In this document: one piece after another, positions 1 to 12,627 of the stretch | How positions within the stretch are numbered: position 1 is the first letter of the stretch | Layout: each line of letters begins with the position of its first letter | Source: Synanceia verrucosa | Lineage: Eukaryota; Chordata; Actinopteri; Perciformes; Synanceiidae | Assembly (NCBI GenBank): GCA_029721515.1 | Contig: CM056558.1 | Span: 16,089,240-16,153,239, forward strand | Length of the DNA stretch: 64,000 bases | Direction: 5' to 3' | Translations under genes and position numbers: made by a program | Notes under the pieces: model-generated | Database searches by the model: none | What the model was told of the DNA's origin: nothing | Seen by the model: only the letters and a program-made list of their open reading frames with translations

Positions 1-394
1 GAAATAATCACTTTTATCGTGCAGATGTTGTGTGCAAGCGTGTGAGAAATGGCTTTCATCCTTTTTGAATTACAGTCACAAACAAATGAGAGCACGGACT
101 TCAAACCTCCATTACAGGCAATGTAACAGTCTACAACACTGGATGTATATTCTTTTGTTGTTGCAGTACAGACTGGTACACAACTACAGCTGCAACTAAT
201 TTTTTTTATAGTTAAAAAAAAAAAATATTGCAATGTCCCTGAGCCCAATTTCCCACATATAAAATTGTTGCCAAGCGATCTGCAGTTGATTGATTAATAA
301 ACTAATCATATCAGCCCAATGCAAAAAAAAAAGAAAAAAAAAGAAGAGCTTGATAGACAGATATACAGATATGAGAAAATAAAAGTATACTCAC

Positions 395-3300
395 CCCTGT
401 GGGAGGCACTTTCACCTTCTTCTGATCGACCTCCTGCAGTACTCGAGTTTCCTACAGAGACACAAAAGTTTTCAGAAGTCTGTACAATAAAATATCATAC
501 ACAGACGAAAGACAACATAGAGCACATTACCCTTTGCTTCATGGTTGTGCTATATAAATAAATTTGATCGATTGATGATGCAAGTAAGTGATTTGTTGCC
601 TATAAACATGAAAACGATTCAGACACATTTGACTGAACTTACTGGAGAGATGCCGCTTGATTGACACCTAAAAGTCAAGAGAGAGGAACATATTTGATCA
701 AAACAGTGGACTTGTGTAAAAGAAATGCATGTTATTATATTCTGTTTGTCCTTGTTAAAAAAAAAATACAATAACGTGACCAAAATAGACAAAATGAATG
801 AATCCGTCTCTCAGTCCTTTATAGCTAGCCTACTGATGAAAACAAAGAAATAATTTCCTTTAACAGTGGGACAATGTAGACTACATTGTGCTTTTGCAGG
901 ATTAATTATAGCTACAAATAAACACAGTCTAAGTGGACACAGCAGCAGAGCTCAAAATAAACTACAGCACCCATGTGTCTTGTAATGAAAGAACATGTCT
1001 CCCAGTGGAACAATGATATGTTTTAATAGTTATACATAGCAAGGTGATGAATATCAGTGTTTGGCTATACAAACAATACTTCTTATTAGGACCAATAACT
1101 TGTTGGTTTGGATTTTCAATGAGAATTATTGACAATAAGAAACATAATAAAGTAACTGTAAGGTCCCTTTTTATCATGAATCTAGCTCAGGGAATAAGTA
1201 AGAGGAGCCTGCATTAAGAATATTTACCACACATTTTTAGATATCTGCATCTTGGAAAACAATGCTCATGTTGATGCGCATGAGAGAGCCAAAAAACATA
1301 AAGACAGAAACACAAAAACAAACAACCTGTTGCCGGACTCTGTTGGGCGGCAGAGTGAGCGCCCCAACGGTGGCTTTCAGCTCTTTCTCTGTGGCAGCAG
1401 TGTTACTGCGACTGCTGCTGGCCACCGGTCTGATCTGGATGTGGAACTTTTTGGGCTCTTCGTCATCGAAGTCTGAGTCACTGGAGTAAAAGTTGTTCTC
1501 CTTCTCCTCAGAGCAGCGTACAGAGAGAGAGGATGGTCAAGGAGAACAAGCTCACACTGTAAACAGGAGATGTGCTTTGGTAAGCCAATAATAAGGCCCT
1601 TCTTGGATGATGTGATGTACTTCATGATTGTTTCCACCCAATTTTCACAACATAATTTCATGATGCAAAACACTGCTAAGAGTCAAACTGACCTGAATTC
1701 TAACATAACATAGATAGCTACACATACAGTACTTGCAGCATGTGATGAAATGCCTTAAATGCTCTCTAGGATCCCAGTGCTGTATTTCTGAAAGACAAAT
1801 TATTTTTTTTAGTTGATTAATGAAAAACACTTTGTGTGACATTAATATGACATTAAATTTTGACAAATAAAACATGAAAACAAATTGTACTGAAGTACAA
1901 TCTTTATTTTATCTCATATGAATGTGGGATAAACTGTTGTGTGCTCACACTATAAGATCTTGAGGAAATGACCACTGCTTCCTGTTGTGATGATGACTAC
2001 TTACTATTTGATATTGTAAACGCTATGATTATAAAAAAAAAATCATCATAAACACATACAATGTTTCTGATAGATACATGGTGTGAAGTATTACTAAACT
2101 GACAGAGTTTCTTCAAACTCAATACTTCCAATAAGGACACTAAAACTTTACACACCAGTATGTGCAAGTTTTATTATCCCTGTGAAAACTACTAATTTGT
2201 GACAAATGCTGTGCTCCTCCTTGAAGAGCAGCATAATTTTGAATCATTTTAAGATTGATTAAATCAGGACATCAGAGAGGAAACGCAGGCAAGTTGAGTG
2301 CAGTGCAACGCAGATAGATATGCAAACCATAGCGGCAGAGGCACTGCGTCGTGTGCTGGAGGTAAGGGCTGCAGAGCTTTAAATAGCCAAACCACCACTT
2401 CCTGCTGTGCCATCACCCCCACTGAGAGTCACCTTCCCTTCCTCATTGCTTGAACTGCACTCTGCTGCACATGGAGGTTTTGTTTATTAGACGAATCAAA
2501 GAAAGTGAGGAGATATGTGCAGCATGAGGTGTTTGATGATCATCACTGATTTACTCTCGGCAGGTGGAGAGCTTGACAGGGTGGTGATGACTCAGTCAGG
2601 AAGAGTTGTTATCTTGGAGCGGTCAGGACTGAGAGCTTTCACTGATAAATGGATCAGTTAAATGGAGAGTCTGGACATAGACTTAGGAGGATTCATTCAT
2701 ATCCCATGGAGGCATTTAACTTGTCTGTATGTAACAAGGGGAACGCATTTAGTTATTTTCACCAAACAGACAGAGACATTTAGACTTGTCTCGAGATTAA
2801 CAATTAATAAGGCCATGAATATGTCTGTTTGTGTGAATAAAGTGGTTAAACCCAACTTTTAGAGTCCATTCAGTGGTCTAATGAGGTTTAATTTGGTACA
2901 TACTGCATTTGTCATGTGAGGGAGTCCAGTTTGTGATGTCATATGAAGAGAAATGACATGCAACAAAAGGTCCCTGGTCAGATTAACTGAGGCCAAATAA
3001 GCCATTTTAAGCATTTATTAATATTGGTTACTATTTTACAGACTAAATGACAGATAGAAAAATACAGTACCCATATAAAATACTCACCCATGCCAGAAAT
3101 TTTCATGTTTGATGTGGATTTAATGTGGCATTAGTATGATCAACAGAACAAAAATTCCAAGGGGTGGATAATTTGCAAGGACACTGCACATAAAAAAAGA
3201 TTAGCAGATTAATAAATCAACACAACCATTTGGTATAGATAGGTGACAAACTAAAGGAAAACTTGAATTTATGACTATTAAAACAGGACACAAGGAATGG

Positions 3301-6300
3301 ATGATAAATATTAAAAATATGTGCATGTTATTGCCTTCACAATCACCCAGCTGAACACCTATGGGAAATTTTGGACTGAGGCATCGGACAGTACCTTCTA
3401 TCGCCATAATTGTCATCAAAACATGGAGCTTTGAAGATCCTCATTTTCTTTTTAATTTGTCATTCATTAGTAATTGTATTCACAATGTAACACAAAAATA
3501 TCTGTTGTTAGTAACACAAGTCACTTAAAACAGTGGTAATATGACATGATGGTAGAACATATGTGAGCAGAAAAAAAGGATATCATTGTGCGTGCTGTCG
3601 GCTCGGATGACAAATCCCTCATCGTCTACTTCCAGGGGTGAATTCTATATGAACAGGAACATGTGTGAACACACACAGGAGAAAGAGAGGGGGTCAGATG
3701 GCAGCTGGGTCAGCAACACAGAGACAAATGTTGTCTGACACAGTGCTTTGTCATACTGTGTAACTGAGCATGACAGCCTACATGTACCACTGAGAGCTTT
3801 CTAGCAGTGTGTGTTAGTGAGTGAAGCAACAGACTGTGAGTCAATGACTACCTACTACAACTGTTATTACCGACAGGTCAAACAAAGCTGTGTGATAAAG
3901 CTACAGCTCAGTTTGATGTAAATCGTTTCTTTGAGCCAGCGTGTCTGGACACGTCAGCTGTAGTCATATGATCTTCAAACTAAGACACGAGGGAAGCCTG
4001 ATTTACATTCCAGCCAATGCAGGAGCAGTTATTTTTAGTATGAGTGTGGACACATACAGATGGTGTTTGATTAGATCTGATTTCAGTAAACAGTTCTCAG
4101 TAGGCCAAGCTGACATCAAGTGTGACTGTGGCCACTGATACAGTTCAGAACAGGTTAGTGAACACACAGTGGTGTGATTCGACTATGCAGGTTTAACTGT
4201 AGATATATATTTAGACTTGCATGGAGTAAAGGAAGCATAAATTATCATCTAATCATCATCTGCAGCACCCCTCGGCTTTACAGACAGTTTTGATCTTACT
4301 GTCCAGTCTGTTACTGGATTGTTTGTTTATTTACTAATTTGCCTTTTTTGGATTGACCAGCCAAAGAGAGACAGGACGGAGGGGGAGAGACGGGGACGAC
4401 ATGAAGCACAGGGCTGATATATTTTAGGGAAAACAGCTTGTTTTCTGAGTTGATTTCTTCTTTATTTATATTATTGTATTATCAGTATTAATGCATTTTT
4501 TACATATAACAGCAGCAGTGAGCGTTTATTCTTATGCAACATGTTTTAAAGTGACCTCTAATATCATTGTATGTCACACTACAGTCAGAATCTATGTAAA
4601 ATAGCAGCACCAGTGGCTTAGCATTCAAAGCCATTTCAAACACACACACTCTTGTATGCAGTTATGCACTTCCTCTAATCTTAAAAACCTCTTCTCATAA
4701 GTACCAGAATAAACCTGGGAAACCCCACACCATCAGTCATGTCATTATCACACGCACTCATGATTTCCCGCTCAGTGTCTTTCCCAAACACACACTCTCC
4801 CCCCAGTGCAGAGCAGTTTGTCTGCTGGGATTACTGCAGCTTTAGTCCTTAGACAGGACTGATAATTGAGTCAGCTGCAGTGTTTGGGTGTGAATTATAT
4901 CTGATACTCACCGGCGTCTCCATCACAGCCGATTCTCTGCAAATACAAAAATACACAGGGATGTATTTTATTTTCATTGCTTAGAAGCTACTCAGACTGA
5001 AGGAGGTCAACATTACATTTCAGAAGATCAGTGTGTGTGTGTGTGTTTTCATGCACACACTCACGTAGAATCCGGCTCCTTGTCCCTCTTGCTGAGGCCG
5101 GGGATCCTGAAGGCTTTTGCTCGAGTCTTCTTCCCTCCTTCTGGTGCCAACGTCGTCATGTAATCCTCAAAACCAGCCAGAGCTGCAGAGACGACAGGCA
5201 GTTTGATAAGAATTAAAAAAAAACATTCAAAAAACAAACACACACAAATATATGCATGTAGTTGAACCATTCAGTCACTGTAGTATTTTGTCACTATGAA
5301 CTACTCTGCCTCCACAATTCTGTTTTCAGTGTGGGTGTATTCATATTTCCATTGTTATGCAAGCTGCTGATTAAAGTGTTTATTTCCCTCCTACAGGAAA
5401 CAAGACAAAACCTCTGAGCTGAACAGTACCTGGCCTGTCTTTGCCTGTGCCCTTCTGCTCTGCAAATTTCTGAATGAGATTATCAATGCCGATGTTTTCC
5501 ACATTCTGCTTGAATTCCTCGTGGACCTGCAACAGAGCACAATGATTACTGGGTCCTTTAAAAAGCTTGTAAAATTAGAAAATGTGACATGAAAAATATT
5601 GTTTTGTTTTGGTGTGATAATGTTTCATAGTAACATAGGAGGAGACTAAAGACCTGGGGAATGATGTTAGTAATGTTAAACTGAAATGTTGCTGATACTG
5701 TTGATAATAATCAGACATGGTCATTGATCATATGACAGGTGAAATGAATGCTGACCATCTGACCAGTGTTGTGCCAAGTTATCCCACTGAGCTTATGAGA
5801 TTATGACACACTGAGGAACTCTGTCAGTCTCTGTCACAACATACCTGTCCCACTTGAACATGGGTGTCCTCTATGGAGTGGGAGTAACCTTTGATCAGCT
5901 GTTTCATCTGCCGCAGGTGGGTCTCCTCAATTTCCTGAAACTTCTGCTCACACGCACACACACACACACACACACACACTTGATGATTTACTGCATATGT
6001 TCACTGATATGAGGTCATCTGTTTGTGTAGATTTTTTTATGGCTGGATTTGTGTTATTTCAATTGTTTCTTGTTTGTTTTAGTATGATTTCCATTAACAT
6101 ATATTGCTGCTGCTGTTACTATTTGTTTCTACTGGATTATTCTCTCTTAAAAAGCTTAAAAAGTAAGAATTCATTCAGGGGTATTCAGAGAAACAACCAG
6201 AATCAAACAAAACAGAAACTTTAAACTCTACATAAATATAATAAATTGCAAATAGGCTGTAAACAAGATCTGAGGATTCAGCTACTGAGAGGCAGTCAGC

Positions 6301-9300
6301 CAGCAGAAGAGGCAGCAGGCTGCCAGGATGTTAAACCAGTGATAATTTGAGAGGATTTACTATCTAAGTTTGATCCTGCTTTAATTCAGCCAGCTCATTT
6401 GTCGCTGTCTGGTTCAAGGGAATTATATTGATACAGTGCCAAAGGCTTTTGTTGGAGAAGCGAGTTTGTGAGCAGTGCGTTTTGCCAGGTTCTTTTCTCC
6501 AATTAACTGACTACAGAGTGAAATCATAAAACATTTTCCACTGAGTCAACTGCTGTCAGCCTTCAGCAGGGCACTTCATTCTCATCTGCCATGTGCCATA
6601 ACTCCAGGGGTCACAGAAATATTTCAGAGCGGTCTGTGGTCATAGACAAATCTTAATTTTTGTGCCACATCTCAGGTGTTCTGCACTGCAGTGACTTTTC
6701 ATACTACTGTCATAAGTAAGATATTCAGTCATGTACTGTTTGAAAAAAGTATTAATACACCCTGAAATCATAGCAAATTAGTCATACGTACAGTAAGATG
6801 GTCAGGAACTAGCTTTGTGCAAAAAATAATTCAGAGGTCAGTGAGAAGTCTGATTTTAGTGAGATTTAAGCCATGCCTTGGTGAAACCAACCCCAAGCTT
6901 TACTCCAACTCTTATATCTGCATTAAAAAAACTGTCAATGTAATCATCTTTCTTGTGTTTTTTTTATTTCACATTGAACCAAACTACAGGCATGAATGTG
7001 CCCTTAGAGAATGTATCTTTTACATTTGATAAAAAGCATCTTAATCCACTGATCAGTTGTTGATTCAGTTTTTCTGCCAGGAACAATGCACCAACTTCAG
7101 ACTAATGACCAAATATTCTTCCTCAAAGCTATTACACGAAATAATTGGTCACATGGATTTCAGTCATCATTTCAAATGTAAAACACAGAGGCCCTTATTG
7201 GGGTTTGTTAAAGATTTCCATGGAAACAGCAGCAGTAACCATGGAAGTGCAGAGGCAGTAATTGGAGGTAATGTGGGGACAGGATGTGCAGGATGTACAT
7301 GCGTGTGCGAGCAGGAGCGTGTTTAGGAGTCGGGGTTGAGGTTTCCATTTTTGGGAAAGGCATGGTAGGATAATAAATGAAAGGATAAGATGGAGCTCTT
7401 GTGTGGTGGGAGGTAACACAGAGGGTGAGTCAGGGAGATAAAGAGAAATTTAAAACCCAAGAGAAGAAGGCAGAAAAAAACATCACATCAGAGGTGGGAG
7501 AGAGACAGAAAAAAAGAGTGTCTGAGCCCAGTTAGAGCTGACCTGGGAGGACTCGCTCATCTTCTGCTCAAACTCTCCTCCCACACGGTTGTATTTCTTG
7601 ATGCACAATGCAAATGACTCAGCCGCTTTCTTAGACTTCAGCTCCGCCTAGTGAGAAAGTAAAGAAAAGGAAAATGACGGCCTTTGGCCACAGATTCTCA
7701 TTCACAAATAAAACTGAATGCCCCATGATTTCAACTACTCCATTCAGCATTCAGTCGGCACCTTTAAATGAGAACAGTGACACATTCACGGAGTGAACAT
7801 TGAAGAGTAAAGCATTCAGGAAATGTTGTAGTTTTCCATAGTTTCCAAGACAGGATGAATCTAATTAATGTAATCTCAATACAACAAACTGTCTCATGAG
7901 TGGAAAACAAGAATTAATGAGGGATTTTAGGGTCACAAGACAGACAATAATAATATAACATCCAAAGCTTGTTAAGTAATACTGTTCATATTATGTTGAA
8001 GAGCAAATACACCAATGATTTATTATTATTACTACTATTATTATTATTATCATTATCATAGCAAGTGCACCTTAAACTGAGAGAAACTTTCAGGATAAAT
8101 TTGACCATAAATTTTCACATCACATATCTACATAACGGCAGATTCTCAGATTATACATACACACACTCAGATTAATTCCACTTTGCACTTCTTTGCCATC
8201 TTTCTGATCAATTTTGAGCTATGGTCAAAATTCAATACATCCTGATATATTTTCACATTAAAAGCCTACATACTGTATATAAAGGCTACATGACTTTTAA
8301 TGTGAAAATTCTAGAGACTGTTGAGTTTCATTCATGGCAGCTTGAAGCTACAATGATGAATATTTTCACTGAAATCAATATCTGTAAAAGGATGTAGCAC
8401 AATGGTGACAATTATCTAACTGAAGGTAAACTGATACACATGTATTAACAAAAATGTTTGTGCTTCACAAAGACTAAATGTGAGCTTCAAAAGATTTAAC
8501 CCGAAGACTAACCCTACTAAAGTGTGGACCAGTCTACCCTCAGTTGGCACAAAGTAAAGAAGCGTGAGCATAGAGGAAAGTAGAATCTTGAAAGTGCTGG
8601 TGTCTAGAGACACTAACTTTCTCCAGTTCTTTCAGTGGAGCTCCCTCCTTTCTGAGTCGGTCCAGCTCCAAACACTTGGCGTGGTAACCCTCCTTTGATT
8701 TCTGAAGGTGGCTGCTCTGAACCTGCAGTGCCTGAACCGCCTCCACCGTTCCCGCCATCTCCTCCTTTGTCTGTGATATGCACACACAGACACACACACA
8801 CACACAGAAAAAGACAACACATGGACCTCTTGCACAGATCATTATTTTACTTTTAGGGAAAATGCAGCAATTACCATGAAGGAAGGAGACGGTAAAGGGT
8901 TTTTTTTGGGAGGATTTATTAGACAAGAAGTTGAAATCAACATCCTCATCACAGCTACATACCTTGCGGTGAATTTTGACCTGCTCATCTCCGTACTTGT
9001 TGATGTCTCGGATGAGATCGTTCAGCTTCCTCATCAGCTCGAGGTGGCAGAGGGCCAGTTTGTCTGAAGACACCCTGAACACATCCCACATTGGTGCAAA
9101 AGTCCTAGGAAATAAATACACATGCATCAAGCACACACAAGACTGCTGTTCGTTCAAGACCAAGTGTCATTCTGTGGATACGATGTGAAATAAGACACCC
9201 TGGTGTACACTTCTACTTACTTAGTTACACTACCTGAAAAATTAACAGTCAAGACAAATTTAAAGTAGAACAAAACATAAAAAAATGGTTTCAAGTGTAA

Positions 9301-12300
9301 TAAACATTTCTAACTGGAAATGTGTGTGTTCATGCAGGACCCTCATCATTCATATGGGAAGCAGATTAAAGGTACAGTGTGTAGGATTCACTCACACACT
9401 CACACCCTTTCTAAGTCTGCAGTAACGTGACCCATTGAGTGCAAAATTGTGGTAATGTCATTCGCCGAGTCCATCCTTACCTTAATAACTTTAATTTAGG
9501 AGCAGGCGGCTACTGGCAATACCATCGTTTTGTGCTCTGCAGCTCACGTTACCACAGTTTAATGGGTGTGTCAGAGAACTACGTGGCCTTCAGGTAAAAT
9601 AAAACCACAAAAGGCTCGTAGAGTGTCAGTTTGGTTTGTCTATTCTATGCTACTGTAGAAACATGGCATAACAACATCAGGGACTCTGTGAAGAGGACCT
9701 GCTCTCTGTGGAGGAATAAGCAGGTTATTCTAAGCAAAGGCAAAAAAACTAAAACACGATTCTTAATTTATGGGTGATGGTACTCATTCATATCTCACAT
9801 GTCACATATGACTATTATGTGTGTAATTACAGTAACAAACTCCTTCCCACTGTGTAAATTTGCCTGTACGGTATGAACAAAGGGCTGCTGGGTGAAGTTG
9901 CTGTCCTGTGTTACTCACCCCTGTGGACTTCCATTGCTAGCCATCTTGGCCAGTTTACCCATTGATTTTGAGTAGGTCTCCTCTATGGCAGCACTGAAAA
10001 CACAAATACACACATTATCAGTAGCAGAATAACCAACACAATAACTGTTTGTTTGAGTGTGAGCGAGTGTGCGCAGCAAGTCAGGTCTCTTTCTCTCTGT
10101 TTTCCTACTAAAGCCAAAGTTGCCAGTAAAACGACAGGAAGAATAATATTGTGAGCATCCTTTAAAATGTAAATCCTTCTAAATAGCTGTTAGACGGGTG
10201 AATGTAATGTAGTTCAATAGCACTTCCTCACAAGGCTATTGCCTCTGCTAATCACCTCATATGTTATGCTTTCCGTCTAAAGTTTATTTTGGCTCATCTG
10301 GGAATCTAGCAAACCACATAAAGATTTGCTTTCATCAGTGTTGGGTAAATGTCGCAATAAGCCTCATTTCGATGGATGAATGGACTTGTTTTGCAAGGCT
10401 GGGCATAAAACTTTAATAACCATCATCTGTAGACCCTGAAGAGAAAGAAGGAAGGAGCACTGATCCAAATATCCTGAGGGTGAACAGAAAAACTTGCTAC
10501 TGAAAGCAATAAACAAACAGACTGATCAGTCATGAGCAATGATGCTGACAGTAATGGAAGTCAAATATTTCCATTTTCAATTATATTTATTGCTTTTTTT
10601 CCCTTTTTTGTGTTTTTTCCTTCATTTTCAATAAGTTATTTTTAAGTTTAATCCATGAAGTGTCATCAACACGTGCACAACACCTCTGAACAAATTTATT
10701 CAAAGATGCATGTACTTATAGTTTTGAGCTTGATAGTACATCAAGTTTCTGATCACTGTATTCTGTAGCTGTGAGACCAGCAACTTTACTGTTTGGTCTC
10801 ATAGTTTTGTTTTTGGTCACATCAGGTAGTCAAAAAAAAAAAAAATAAATGCACACACACACACACACACACTTCCTGCCCCAAGCCAAACAACAGGCAA
10901 ACAGCTACAAACTGGCTGGTGAATGTAGTGATGCATTAAGCAGCTGAAGATTCAGATATTTCCTATGACTATTGGATTTACATTCATCAGGTCGACACAA
11001 CCACCACTGGATAAATAATAATGTTGCTTTGAAACAAGTTCACCATATTGATTTAAAAAGTGACGATATGTCAATATTGTCTTCACTACTTGTTTCTGCT
11101 GCCCTCAAGTGGACAAACATTGTTCAGAATTGGGGAAAGAAACTCAATAATGTTCATGTTAGTGGTTTGAAATCAGTCTAGTGATATACTGTATCTCCAA
11201 ACAAACTGAGGGGGTCTCACTGTAGCGAATGCAGCTTGGATTAACTGAGAAACTTTGACAATGTGGTTGCAGTTGTTGTGGTACTTAAACTGAGTGTTTT
11301 ATTTGGTGTCTTATATCAAAACCACCTTTAAGGCAAGTGGAGTGAGAGAAAGAAACAATCCTGCATCCTGCGGGATCACACTGCTTTACCAACAGCAGCC
11401 CTATTTCATTTCCTGACTGCTGATTTGTTGTCTGCTGCTGTCCGAGCAGATAAATGAATTTCCCCCTGCGAGGAATGTGCACAGACGCTGTATCAATGTC
11501 AGGATTATATCACCGGCCTGACAGAGCGTTCTGTGAGTGTTAACTTCCAGCTGTGAGAGCACCAACTCCTGTGGGAACCTCATTACCGACCTCAATTTAC
11601 TCACTGATATGTTCCTAATTATAGGACAGAGTATTTAATATAACAAAGTACAATTTTAATTAGGTAATTTACATCATTGCTAATTTTTGATCCATGAAAA
11701 AAACATACAAATGAAGAAAAAGCAAAGTTCTTTTATTGCAAAGTAGAGCAAGTTAATTATAAATATGATAAGGAAGAATGTTAAATCAGACTGTTGTTTA
11801 GTTCATATCTACATGTCTTTGATAGGTTGCTAACCTATGTACACATTAATCTTATGTTTTACTTACAACGTCATGGGACCTTTTGTTGTGTGCCATACTG
11901 TTTTCTCTCACTATGCCCAAATTCTAGACTGTCCTCTATCAAATAAAGGCAAAAATGCTAAAAAAAAAGTAATTATTGAAACCCAGCAGTTGCAAACATG
12001 GATAAAACATAAACATCCACCTTTTCAGGTTTGTGTGTGAGTGTTTCAAAAGTAGCAGAGTAGTGAGGACAAAGGCCAGAGATCATTGCAGAGAGGGACG
12101 ACTGGCAGGTTTAACAAAGAGACACTTGTTAAAGTCTTCTCTGACAGGACTTTGAAAAACCTTGTTAGAAACAGTGAAAAATGAAATTCAAAACATTTAT
12201 CATCTCTGTTTCACCCAATGTTGGCACGGCCTCATCTTTCCTTCCAAATATACAGAGTCAAGAATGTGGAATATCTCCACCCGAATCCCATCACTATAGC

Positions 12301-12596
12301 ACCACCTCCCACACAAATATTCACAAATACACACAAACCTCACCTCTCACGGACAAACTCGGCTAGCTCCTTGGTTGCCAGCTGGCCATGCTTCATGTTG
12401 TGGTAGAGCACGTCAAAGCCGGCATTTTTCTCCCCCTGCCAAGAAAGAAATGAAACACACACAGGCTCTGTTAGCACCCAAACAAGGAAATTCAACCCAA
12501 CATTAGAAAGTGTGAGAATGATGTCAGTTGGTGCTTCAGTACAGCATTTCACATTTACTTAAGACGAGCTTAAGACGTATTACACTGATATTCCTC

Positions 12597-12627
<31 letters not shown>

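Larger units (their letters stand above)
395..5182 (-). other. fcho1: fcho1 linker exons (polybasic segment and AP2-activating region)
   Basis: Exon 5182-5065 ends the F-BAR and adds a basic run (GGKKTRAKAFRIPGLSKRDK, residues about 279-298). Three small exons follow (25, 61 and 191 nt). Exon 3644-3584 carries VDDEGFVIRAD, and exon 1517-1327 carries FYSSDSDFDDEEPKKFHIQI (residues about 339-358) and a KELKATVGALTLPP segment. In FCHO proteins this acidic/hydrophobic linker contacts and activates AP2. Exons 667-643 and 451-395 encode the start of a Ser/Gly-rich stretch. Assignment of the linker role is from family knowledge. Confidence 0.85.
5430..12435 (-). other. fcho1: fcho1 F-BAR domain exons
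   Basis: Seven exons encode residues 10 to about 263, nearly the whole F-BAR domain. In order they carry: the GEKNAGFDVLYHNMKHG helix; ATG-free exon 9993-9919 with IEETYSKSMGKLAKMAS; exon 9104-8963 with TFAPMWDVFRVSSDKLAL; exon 8770-8618 with TKEEMAGTVEAVQALQ; exon 7647-7543 with Lys-rich KSKKAAESFALCIKKYNR; exon 5943-5845 with KFQEIEETHLRQMKQL; and exon 5526-5430 with VHEEFKQNVENIGIDNLI. These are the long amphipathic helices that form the curved dimer in known FCHO structures. No stop or frame break is present, so the gene appears functional. Confidence 0.92.
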
